Positions 10,112 to 19,977 of a stretch of DNA of 20,929 nucleotides are shown here, one piece after another. The DNA comes from Purshia tridentata. Taxonomy: Eukaryota > Streptophyta > Magnoliopsida > Rosales > Rosaceae. Where the stretch lies: the NCBI GenBank assembly GCA_003254885.1, contig QANT01005470.1, positions 1 through 20,929 of the forward strand, read 5' to 3'. The position numbers were made by a program, and so were the translations under genes. The notes below the pieces were generated by a model. The model did not search any database, was not told the origin of the DNA, and worked only from the letters and a program-made list of their open reading frames with translations. The first letter of the stretch is position 1, and every line of letters starts with the position of its first letter.

Positions 10112-10980
10112 CTACACCATCTGTTACTCTCTCTCTCTCTTTGTTTCCCCTTAAAATCCTTAAAAGCTGTTCTGCATTCCACAAGTCCAGAAAGTGGTCA
10201 GTACTCAGCCCTCATTAAATTTATTATAAACTTGACTACTAAATGGATAACACATAAACACTCCAGAGAAATACAGAGAGACAAAAAACAATATGAAACC
10301 AGCCCATTGTTTGCTTTATTTTCCAAATAAGCAAGACAATTCATGAATTGCTTTCTTATGACATGGAAAACAGTCTCCAAGGCTACCCTTTTATCTAAAT
10401 CAATTCAGATCTGATCACAAGCCACAATTTTTAATTCTTCAAACTGCCATAGCCTCAACTAGATCTCAAAAACTCTAAATAGATCCATTAATTTTAATCA
10501 TTTTGAAACTACAACCGATCAGAATAACTATTTTTGGAAGGAAACAACATCAATATATATGCTCCGTGAAACAACAAAAGCTGTCAACCAATCAAAGTAG
10601 AAAATGAACAAGCAAATCAAACCCAACCCATCATAAGATTCAAATAAGACACATAAAAATTCTCAAAACCATAGATAAAAGAGAATTTCAAAGACTCAAA
10701 CCAAAGGAAAGCGCAGAGACAATCATATAATAATAAATGTACAAATGAACCAACATTCTGATAACAAAAGGAACTGGAAAGAAAGCCAGAGAAAATTTAG
10801 ATATAATATAATTACAGAATGATTATCAAGATAAATCGTTGAAAATTATAAAAAAAAAAAGTTAAAAATGTACCTCGAAGAAATGAAAGGTGGTGGGCCG
10901 GTGGTGAACAGACAGAGCCTGATTATAAGGGCCTGAGCGGTTGGTGAGGGGAGCGTAAACGTTAAAATGTCTACGTCGGA
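10112..10980 (-). other. Probable 5' leader with intron, lipase gene
   Basis: On the minus strand a non-coding, CT-rich stretch ends with the donor TTCGAG|GTACAT at 10874/10873. A matching acceptor, GGAATGCAG, ends at 10172, followed by 60 bases that lead into the ATG at 10111. This suggests a 5' UTR exon (about 10874-10980) and a roughly 700-base 5' UTR intron. Alternative acceptors closer to the ATG exist (TAACAG, GTGTAG). No coding frame is supported within this stretch. Confidence 0.4.
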
Positions 10981-11283
10981 TTCCAACGCAAGACGTTTTC
11001 CCAAGTCCAAATTTATGCTCAAACGACCCCGTTTAGGATAATCATGCCAATGACCTATTTTGTCCAAAGAGTGAGTCCACTATTAATGCCATCCAATCTG
11101 TTCAGCCCACGAGTTTTAAAGTGGGTCCAAGTGAAGAAATGAGGAGTCCCCATCTAGAATTTTTTTTTTTTTTTGGTTGTATGAATGTAATTAACAAGGT
11201 GAGAAGACTCAGAACTCAGGAGTCCATCAAGAATTAGTGGAGTGTATTGTATATGAATTTTAAAAAATTTTTGTGGAGTTTAA

Positions 11284-11445
11284 AAGTCATATAATATTCA
11301 ATTAAGATTTTTAAAAGCTTTAAAAAAATTCGTAAAAATCTATATGTATTCAATTAAGAATGTTAAGAAATATATAAAAATTATGTGGTATTCAATTATG
11401 ACTTTTAATGATTTTTAAAAATTCTATAAAAATCATTGTGTATTT
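11284..11445. repeat. AT-rich array of diverged short tandem units
   Basis: The word TATTCAATTA recurs at 11294, 11347 and 11389, each time followed by an A/T-rich AAGATTTTTAAAA or ATGACTTTTAATG stretch. The units are about 42-53 bases long. This looks like the internal repeat part of a non-autonomous element contiguous with the larger repeat that begins at 11484. Confidence 0.5.
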
Positions 11446-11483
11446 AAAAAGTTATAAACTTTTATAGACTTTATTTAATAATA

Positions 11484-12070
11484 GATTTCTAAAGATTTTG
11501 GAAGACTTTTGTGTGTATTTCAAAGTCATTATAAATCCGACCTCTTCTCTGCAGATTTATAAAGATTTTTATAGACTCTGTAAAACTCTGTAGAACTCTA
11601 TAAAAATATATAAATTCTGCAAAAGTCTGTAACTTAAAAAAAAAGCTATAAAAACCTTTATAAATATATATACACTACACCCCAATTAATCTCTTTATTT
11701 GAACTTTTACTTGAGAAATATTTTGCCTCGTCCAAATTGCTTTACAAGTGCGTGCGCACCTTAAAAATTACTAGATGGATTTCTAAAGACTTTAAAAGAC
11801 TTTTGTGTGTATTTCAAAATCATTATAAATCCAACCTCTTCTCTGCAGATTTATAAAGATTTTTTTAGACTCTGTAAAACTCTGTAGAACTCTATAAAAA
11901 TATATAAATTATGCAAAAGCCTATAACTTAAAAAAAAATCTATAAAAGCCTTTATAAATCTATATACGCTAGACAACCCAATTAATCTCTTTATTTGAAC
12001 TTTTACTTTGAGAAATATTTTGCCTCGTCCAAAATGCTTTACAAGTGCGTGCGCACCTTAAAAATTACTG
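11484..12070. repeat. Tandem direct repeat of about 290 bp, two copies
   Basis: Copy 1 is 11484-11772 and copy 2 is 11778-12070, offset 294-298 bases. They are highly similar over their full length, with scattered substitutions and small indels. Each starts with GATTTCTAAAGA and ends with a GTGCGTGCGCAC hairpin, then CTTAAAAATTACT. Both are AT-rich and non-coding. They lie between the DRP1A 3' end and the lipase promoter. The terminal hairpin plus CTAG at the end of copy 1 recalls a Helitron 3' end, but the evidence is partial. Confidence 0.75.
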
Positions 12071-12299
12071 CATTCTGCTTTTTTACATCAACTAGCATGG
12101 ATTGACTTGAGAACATTGGTTAGACTCGTTCCCAACAAATCACAACATGACACATAAAATGATTCATTATAATTGAAAAGCAAATCGAAAAGTACATATA
12201 CACTAGTCCGACTGATTTACTAGCCAAACAATTTTTTTGATCGGAGCATTCAGAGGCATGATTCAAGCAAAAACAAGATGAAAAATATGACACATCCGT

Positions 12300-12533
12300 C
12301 TCGCACATCATATATACTATATAAATGTAGCACTTAAAACAAAGAAGTATAACGTCAAGTGAAAGATGGCATCACTTCTTGGCAATTTGTTAGTACATAA
12401 AATACACCAGGATGCCTCCAACCCCGCCTTTTCCCCCGTTACAACTAAATCTTAAATGAATGAATCGTGTGGCCATCTCAACAAAATCCACAATCGAAAG
12501 AAATTGGGCATGTGCTTGTGCTGTGCTGCACGT
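12300..12533 (-). other. 3' UTR of DRP1A
   Basis: Minus-strand sequence after the TAG at 12534-12536 stays unique and non-coding. It contains U-rich and TTGTAAC / TTATGTA type motifs typical of plant 3' processing. The exact cleavage site cannot be fixed from sequence. Confidence 0.4.
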
Positions 12534-15500
12534 CTACTTGGACCAAGCAACTGAATCCATTTCTGCTTGAGCACTTCTGTATAACTCCAACCTCTTTGCA
12601 AGGGCAGTGCGCCTCTCCATTACTGCCGGATCCTCATTCAGTAATGCCGACAACTTCTTTGTCTGCTCAAAGAATTTAAAGTCATTCAGAGTCTAACACT
12701 TGATCTCAATGAGAACCATTATCATAAGGACACCTGCAAAAATGGGTGAAGGACATATGCACTTACCTCCAATTTTCCCAGCTCAGTGAAGAAATGGTCA
12801 AGTAAACTTCGTTTTGCCTCTCGGACTTGACAATAGACAACAGACTTAGGAATGGAGTTCCGCAAACTTGCACATACCATATTGACATAAGCCAGAACCG
12901 TTGTCCCTGTTTTTTAAAGAGAAAAAAGTTATATAATGAGTATTTCATGATTAGCAATGAACCCTGTTATCAGTTAAGAGAATAGAAGATAAAGCAAAGC
13001 TTAACCGCGATCTCCAACATGGAAGGCTAACTTTTAGTTTATGAGACTCACCAATTCGCCTGAGATATGAATCATTGTATCTATCAAAAATGGAATGGGA
13101 TGGGTTGCCGCCCTTCTCAACATCTTGAGGAAGTTTACGGAAGAAATCAACTGTCAGGTAACTACACTCCATATCAACTAGCTTTAGTGTTGCCTTCTTG
13201 CTTTCTTCTCTCATTCTCTCAAGTGAATCACAAGCTGCATTTGTAACCTCTACTCTAAGACCAGGATACTGCCTTAGCTCCTATAAGTCAACCAGAGCAA
13301 CATTTATCCATCAGCTTAAAAGTTTGAACCCAAGAGCAAAATTTATCAAAGGGATTCTAAAATTATGAGCACCATACATGAACAGCCAAGACTAACAAAA
13401 AATGAATGTAAACGAATTAAACATGGCTTTGAACATACTGGAGTCTCATTGACAGCCTTGTGAACCAGATCCTTCAATATAGCATGAACCTGGAACCATG
13501 AAATTGAAAATAGCTCATCATTGAACAAGCAGTGTAATTAAGTAAATACTTACAATTTGCACAAAAGGAAAAGTAAGCTACTTTCATACCGCATCAACAG
13601 CTGCCTCAGCTGGGCCTCTTATAGTAATTACAGAGGACTCAATGAGACGACGGTATCCTTGTTCAGGAGCTATTAGATGAGGTTGATATCCATCAGCTTC
13701 AGTAATGAGCTTCCTTATATTTTCCATTGAAAGCTGCTTGTCAAATTGCAATCTTTTTAGAGCAGCAGGAAGCTGGTTATCAAAAACATTGTAAATCTTG
13801 TCACCCCCAGGACGCCTGTGGACAACAAAGAACACATTAAATAAAAATTATTTTATCTAAAGGGTAATATTGAGCCAAGCTGCACAGAGGCTCTGCCCAT
13901 AATTGAGCAAGATGACTATTGTTTGATACATACACTCCATCGAGATGTTCTTTATATGTCCCATCAAATAGACGACAAATTTCCATGATTGTATACAGCT
14001 TTCCCTGCAAGTCCAAAGCAATCAATCACTAGCAAACTTTTGTAAAAGTTATATATTGAGGTCAACATGAATATGAAGACTCACAGTATCACTGCCTTCC
14101 ATCCCCAGGCCAGAGAATAACCTATTACTTTTGACTTTAAAAGCATTCTATATTTTAAAATGATACTAATAAAACGGGCAAACTTACACCAGCATCAGCA
14201 GAAATGGGCTTTCCAAGACGACTAAGTTCAGCTTCAAGTTCAGCAACGGTCTTGTTAATAAGGGACTGGATGCCTGGGATTTTTGACTTAATTACAGTTT
14301 CCAAATGCTGAAAATTTAACCCAAAAGTTAAAATCAAAAGAATTACCAACTAGATTTTCTGTTAAGAAATATTAATATCAGATTGAAGAAAGATATCCAG
14401 TTGCCTACCTTAGAAAGCATTTTTGCTAGATGCTCAGAACCCATTCTGTGAGCAAGGTGCTTGTATTCTGGAGTAGTAGCGAAATACTCACGTTCTCTAC
14501 GCCTAGCAGCAATCATGTCAACATTTTTGTTGATATCCGCTTGTGAGCGATTCACGACCCCAACCCAAGGAAACTTTAGTCGATATGACTTACCTTCCAA
14601 TATCTAAGTAGCCAGAAAAGGAAAAGAAAGTCAGAATGCAATAGTGCAACAGTTGTGCAGCTTCAATCTATAAAAGATGGGTAATCCAAAATGCATATAC
14701 TCCACACTCCTAGATAAATAAGTGACTCCTAAAAGGTGTGGGTGGGTGGGGGTGGGGGTGTGTGTGTGTGTGTCTGAGTGAGTGAACTCTAGTATCTACC
14801 CTATCAGAAAATAAAATCTGGAAACAAAAATGAGGGCAACCGGTTGAACAGGCGGTGACTCTTAAAATTTATGGCATATTATGATACTCATAAAAAAGAT
14901 AAGTGTGTGTGAGTGAGTGAACTCTAGTATCTACCCTATCAGAAAATAAAATCTGGAAACAAAAATGAGGGCAACTGGTTGAACAGGCGGTGACTCTTAA
15001 GATTTATGGCATATTATGATACTCATAAAAAAGATACGGAAACTATGGTGCAACATTATAATTATATCGTTGCCTATGAATGCAAGTACATATACAAATG
15101 AATTATTGGTAGACTCCTGTAAGCATCATTGTAGCAGTAGCACCTTTCAAAGAATGCATAAACAGATGAATCAGCCTGGATGCCTTAATATCCCAAACAT
15201 TTTTTAGATATGCAGGTATAAATAATTGCAGAATCTGGTATACACAATGCACATAATTGGCTTTTAAAACCCTATTCCCCTATTTTTCGGCAATAAGAGA
15301 GTCAAAAAAAGATCTTTCAGGCAATAAAAAGAGAAGCTTTATTTCCTTAGACTATCTAGCTTAATGGAGGATTGCCACATGCAATTTAAACAATTAAAAC
15401 AAGATAGTAGGCCAACTTACTTCAACTGCATCAGTACCCTTGTCCATAAGATCAATCTTTGTCAAGACTCCAATTGTCCTCTCACCTATGAAACAAAATA

Positions 15501-17755
15501 AAGATATATTGAATCCTCAAACATCTAGATTTTCCTATTTGCTTGTGCAAGATGTTGCTATCTCGCACACAAGAAAGCATGACCAAGCACAATAATAAGA
15601 AATATGGGATGTGAAGGTCACCTGTTGGATCCACATCACGAGAGATCTTAATTGCATCAGATGTAGCAAGATCTTGATTGGCAGGTGAAACTGCCAGAAT
15701 TATAGAGTTGGGCTGCATAAATGTTCAACAGACAAGATAATTCACCTCAGTAAACACATTTATCCTTGCAAAATGGCTCAAGATGATGAGTCACTACAAG
15801 TTCACCACAAAAAAAAAAAAAAAAAAAAAAANAAAAAAAAAAAAAAAAAAAACATAAAAATCAAAATTCCAATGGATATTACCTTCTCAATGTAGGAGCG
15901 GACCATATTTTCAATGTCTTGCACAATACTATCTGATTGACCCTCTGCATTCCCCAAGCCATTTTGTTAGTCATCTTACATACGCAATTTATAATTTACT
16001 CTCATTTCTTTTGCAAATAAAACTGTAGAAAGGAAAGAAGAAGTAATGAGACACGTGATACTTACCAACAGCTACTTTTGTAAGCCCAGGAAGATCAATA
16101 AGGGTCAAGTTGACAACTGCCAAAAAATCAAAAAAATATAAAATTTGTCATATTACTAGAATATAACATGAAAATGAGTATAAAAAACTACATCATGTGC
16201 GAATGTTTTCAAGCAAAGAGATTCGAGAAAGCAAAATTTGGATCTTGGTCCCTCATATTCAAATTTTATTAGCCTAGGTCCAATAGCATTCAAATTATAC
16301 ATGAAGTACAAGTAAAATACTGTAGTTACATGTTTTAAAGAAAGGTGGCATACCATGTCCTCATTCTCATTCCAAAAATTATAAGGATCCGAGTTTTAGA
16401 TTAGTATGTGCCCAACTTAAGGCAAGATCCAAAATAAGTACAAGAAAACAAATCAAATTTATCTTACCATTAGGAGAATATATACTAAGATGAATTGGCA
16501 CGCTAGAAATTTGTTTTGAGCGGCCAGTTTCTCGATCTGTCTCGTCTGCAATCTCCTTTCTCACAGCAGCTGTACAAATTTGATTAACATAAAACGCTAA
16601 TCAGGTAAAATGAAATAAGTACACAGATAAATCTCTCTCTCTAACTTTACACATACAAGATATAGTTTGGTTTTTCTTCTTTTTTATGTTACTTTTAAAG
16701 TTTAATGTGTTGGAAGTTCATCTAACATGCAAACTCCTTATGAAAACTCTACAAATATGGATACCACAAAGATTAAATGACATTTTCACATAGCAACATA
16801 CAAGCAAAATCAGAAAGAAGATAAAGAAACCTACCAAAATCGGTGAACCTTTTCCTAGGAAGGTGGAGAAACTCCGCATATTCTCTACTGCCTGCTTCAA
16901 TCTTATGAAGTTGCAAGACAAGAGGACGCCGAGTAACAATTCCTGTAATTATTTCCACATGCATCATTTCCAAAACATCCTAGAAAAAAAATCACTAGAA
17001 ACAAGTACAATGATAAGAACTAATGCCGTAAGAACAGGTAAAGAAGCGGCAGTCACTAACTAAATGACTAAACAAACTGCTACAAACAACTAAGATTGCT
17101 AGGGCTTGAATAATCTAATCTTTACCAGATCCACGAGGTAAGAAGTCCTTCCCAACAATGCTCTCCAACACAGAAGACTTCCCCGAACTCTGTACACAAA
17201 ACAAGCATATAAGAAAAAGAATTGTAACATCACAATAAATTCATTCCTTTTACTATGTTATGGTCAAATTTGCTATTATATTCAACATCACAATAAATAA
17301 CTGTTAATATTTCATTTTTTCTCCTTCCAAATTAACAAGCATTTTTCACCGAATTTTATTGTTGTTTTAAAACAGCATAATTATAAACTACTTCAAAGTT
17401 TAAACTCATCCAAATTATAACGAATCGGTGAAAAATCAAACTAGGTACAATAGCTAACCTCAGCCAGTAACAATTTGAGCAACAAAGTTCAAGCAAACAA
17501 ACATTCTCAAATAGAATATCAAGCATCAAGTTAGAGCAATAGCAAAATTCACAAAGCAAAGCTCATACAGATGCATGCATGAATCAGACAGGTAAGGTAA
17601 GAGAAGGTGAGGGATCGGGAGCTGACCTGGCCACCGACGACGGCGATGGCGGGGAGGGAGTCCCAGAGAGTTGGTAATGCGCTTGCTTCGCCATGGTCAC
17701 CAAGAGCTGTGCAAGCTCTTTGGATTTTGTTCACCAATGAGATCAGGTTCTCCAT
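12534..17755 (-). CDS. DRP1A: Dynamin-related GTPase DRP1A / phragmoplastin
   Basis: Sixteen coding exons on the minus strand: 17627-17755, 17126-17189, 16835-16942, 16468-16569, 16066-16116, 15883-15944, 15622-15712, 15421-15485, 14409-14603, 14188-14307, 13934-14004, 13590-13815, 13439-13489, 13052-13280, 12767-12906 and 12534-12662. All introns are GT-AG and the join gives 610 aa, the length I recall for Arabidopsis DRP1A (ADL1A/RSW9). GTPase motifs: P-loop GGQSSGKSS (41-49), switch Thr68 in GIVTRRP, DLPG (142-145) and TKID (211-214). A dynamin middle domain follows, then a GTPase effector domain (about 520-600) ending in VAWSK. There is no PH or proline-rich domain, as in the plant DRP1 class. 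The N-terminus [20 protein letters not shown] and the segments DAGGKLY and HLDGVRPGG favour DRP1A over DRP1C/E. DRP1A works in cell-plate formation and clathrin-mediated endocytosis. No inactivating change is seen. Confidence 0.97.
14740..14773 (+). repeat. G-rich run followed by a GT microsatellite in DRP1A intron 8
   Basis: Four G-tracts separated by single T residues (GGGTGGGTGGGGGTGGGGG, 14740-14758) run into a (TG)n tract. The run meets the standard G-quadruplex pattern with one-base loops. It lies on the template strand of DRP1A, so the pre-mRNA carries the C-rich complement. Confidence 0.85.
14776..15035. repeat. Recent tandem duplication in DRP1A intron 8
   Basis: Positions 14776-14900 are repeated at 14911-15035 with an offset of 135 bases. 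I count two differences over the 125 aligned bases (CCGGTTG versus CTGGTTG, and TTAAAA versus TTAAGA). A short GTGTGTGT segment precedes each copy, which suggests slippage or unequal exchange at the GT microsatellite. It lies wholly in intron 8 (14604-15420). Confidence 0.9.
15809..15852. repeat. Long poly-A tract with an undetermined base
   Basis: About 44 A residues interrupted by one n at 15832, inside DRP1A intron 6 (15713-15882). In the transcript this is a poly-U tract starting about 30 bases after the exon 6 donor. The length is unreliable because homopolymers are error-prone, and the n marks assembly doubt. Confidence 0.9.
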
Positions 17756-17880
17756 CTCTGCTTCTGGAGGTGGCGATTACGGCGTCAGACTCAGGTCGCC
17801 TGGATCTGACGCGAAGCTTCAAAACGTTGACGTTTTGGAGAACTAGATCTGCGACGACGATGACGGTGATAGGCCGGCCA

Positions 17881-17910
17881 GAGAAAGAGAGAGAGAGAGA
17901 GAGAGAGAGG
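17881..17910 (-). repeat. CT microsatellite in the DRP1A leader
   Basis: A GA run on the plus strand, so CT-rich in the transcript, about 130-155 bases before the DRP1A ATG at 17755. It sits where the transcription start is expected, about 30 bases after a TATA-like motif. Confidence 0.7.
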
Positions 17911-17930
17911 AAAGGAGGAGGTAGTGGATG

Positions 17931-17935
17931 TTATA
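17931..17935 (-). promoter_or_regulatory. Probable TATA box of DRP1A
   Basis: The minus strand reads TTTCTATAACAT here, about 20-50 bases upstream of the CT-rich leader and about 180 bases before the ATG. The flanking sequence up to about 18110 is rich in CG dinucleotides, while everything beyond is AT-rich, which suggests the promoter ends near 18110. Confidence 0.45.
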
Positions 17936-18109
17936 GAAATGTGAGCGTGTTGAAAGAAGTTCGAATTCTTGTTTGTTCGACATTGAGAGCCGCTTCGAGT
18001 GTTTTTGTATGTGCAGTCAATCGCAAAACGACTTGCGTTGCAGCTGAGTTCGCTCGACTCGCTAGATCTACGTTGTCGTGTCGCTCTCCAACATTTTCGG
18101 TGCTGCCCT

Positions 18110-19400
18110 ATATTTTTCGACCAAAAATGGTATCTTTAATTTACCTTTTAACTGATTTAAAAAGTAAAAACTAAAATTTAACTTCAATCGGCCGGCAGAA
18201 AATGATACGTCAAATTTAATAATAAAAATTAAAAACAAATTAATAAGTAATATATATTACAATTGATCAAAATAAAAAGAATTATACATATTACAAAATA
18301 AAAATTCAATAATTTATAACCAACGAGATCATTTAATTTCAGTAAATGATAACTAATCTTTCTTTATTGGAAGAGACTTCTACTAAAATAGAGGAGTGAG
18401 ACGTCTCATTGAACAAGTCCAAGTTTTTTTGAGTTCTTTGAATAAATTGAACAAATACTAATATATTTTGTAATTTATCTAACCCATCATCTTACTTTTA
18501 TCAATTCACACTTATTTTTAAACTTTGACATGATGTAATATGTAAACTTTCTAGGGGTTGAAAAAATAAATTTAAAGTAATAATTTTTCAAGTTCACCAA
18601 AAGGAAAGAAAGACTTCATTTTATAAATCAAAACCCATGAAGTGCGCCAAAACCCATTTAGGAGTTTGAATCATAGCTGCTTGTTTGTTTGCCTGTTGGC
18701 CCGTTGCCTTGGGACACCATGATTTTTCTTTCTCTTATAATAATGAAGGTTCCAAGTTTCAAATCTCCAATTCTTATGCACAGCGTTTGGTTTAACTTAC
18801 CAGACAACATCTATATCTGTGCATATTTGAATTCGAGCTTTAATAAAGATGGTCCACCATCTTTTGAAGTTGAGGTGCTGCCATATATATTCAAACTCCT
18901 TACCCGAAGGCACAAAGTAATGTGACAGATCATAGAAGGTTGAGGCAACCCTCTTACCAAGCTTTAAAATGAAGGTGAGCCCATAAAAGAACAAGTGTCT
19001 CGGTTCTTCCGAGTTCCAAATAGCTCTTCCAACTCCTTCTCACAATATGATGTTTTTTTTAATCTGAAACTTAAATAAAAGACCAAAAATGACATAAATA
19101 TGTGAGAGGAGCCGACTAGTGACTGAGGCAACTTCCAGCAGTATTAACCTTAATCCACCCCAGAGAATGGGAGACCCAAGATAAATGAACTGTCTCCTAG
19201 GAATAGTAGAGTTCTCCAAATTAGCAACAAACCATTCTTTAGCAAAATTAGAAATAACACATTGGGGCAAGGTAGGAGGAGGAGTAAACCCTTCCCTAAA
19301 AACACAACAGAATATCCACTTCCATATAAACCACAAACCACAAACCAATAGAGAAGTTTAAAGACCAAGGGACTCCTTGAAAGTGCATATGTTTAGACTT
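18110..19400. other. AT-rich flank without a recognisable gene
   Basis: 18110-18640 is AT-rich and non-coding. 18690-19370 holds short open frames on the minus strand (for example 18797-18994, which is rich in Trp and aromatic residues, and 19040-19348). They have no start context, no domain I recognise and no splice structure. They may be decayed transposon or pseudogene sequence linked to the reverse-transcriptase remnant next door. Confidence 0.4.
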
Positions 19401-19522
19401 AAGGCAAAGCCATCTTCCAGATAAAGCCCCAATACCAAGCATCCTTCCCTTCAGCTAAGTTAGACAAGTAAGCAGAATTAACATGAAAGAACCGGAAGAA
19501 ATAAGCTTCCAAATGCACTTAT
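19401..19522 (-). pseudogene. Candidate remnant of a non-LTR retrotransposon reverse transcriptase C-terminus (zf-RVT-like)
   Basis: On the minus strand a frame reads D-K-C-I-W-K-L-I-S-S-G-S-F, then, after a one-base frame change, N-S-A-Y-L-S-N-L-A-E-G-K-D and W-Y-W-G-F-I-W-K-M-A-L-P before a stop. This follows the order D-x-x-x-W-x-x-x-x-S-G-x-F-x-x-x-S-A-Y, then W-x-x-I-W-K-x-x-x-P, found in the zinc-binding region after the reverse transcriptase in plant LINE-type proteins. Only this short part is recognisable; it is frameshifted and inactive. Chance similarity cannot be excluded without a profile search. Confidence 0.45.
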
Positions 19523-19556
19523 CCCCTTCCTTTCTGTTGATAGAAAGATCCTATAG

Positions 19557-19870
19557 CGAAAATGTGAAGCCTTACATAGTGGTGTGTATAAGGGTTTGAG
19601 CTACTTCCAATTAGTTTTAGGATAAATGTCTAAATTCCTTCATGGTATCAAAGTATGCTATTTACGTGTTGGGCCCGACGGTCACATGTGCTCCCACATT
19701 ACTTAATATGAATTATCCACGTGTTAGATTTAAATAACGTCACATGTGCGGTAGTATGTTGAGAGAAATATCTAACATCGAAAATTTGAGGTCTTGCATA
19801 GTGACATATAAAGGTTTAGGCTACTTCTTACATTACCATTTGATTTTGAGATGGATGTCTAGATAAGTAC
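19557..19870 (+). mobile_element. TRIM-like LTR retrotransposon remnant
   Basis: Two diverged direct repeats, 19557-19631 and 19779-19860, share CGAAAAT(G/T)TGA, CATAGTG, TATAAAGG/TATAAGGG, GGTTT, GCTACTTC and AT(A/G)(A/G)ATGTCTA. Just after the first copy lies CATGGTATCAAAG (19641-19653). Its TGGTATCA is the usual initiator-tRNA-Met primer-binding core of plant LTR elements. A TGTTAG start at about 19722 could be the 5' edge of the second LTR. The internal part is under 100 bases and non-coding, as in terminal-repeat retrotransposons in miniature. The first LTR appears truncated on its left, next to the reverse-transcriptase remnant. Confidence 0.55.
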
Positions 19871-19977
19871 TAAAAAATTGTTGTCCACAATCTCAATAGG
19901 TTATAGGCGTTAACCATTCCATATTTCATTTACTACATAAAAAAGAATGATATTCACATCTAGCTTTAATAGAGGTT

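Noticed and set aside
12467-12679. Plus-strand small frame at the DRP1A 3' end
   Set aside because: It is the antisense of the last DRP1A exon, which encodes the conserved effector-domain tail.
2025-17755. A functional cluster or operon of the four genes
   Set aside because: Strands are mixed, each gene has its own promoter and leader, and the families have separate known roles. Nothing suggests more than neighbouring ordinary plant genes.
17671-18174. Plus-strand open frame of 167 codons over the DRP1A start
   Set aside because: It is antisense to DRP1A exon 1 and its leader. Its Glu-Arg run is the GA microsatellite, and no domain is visible.
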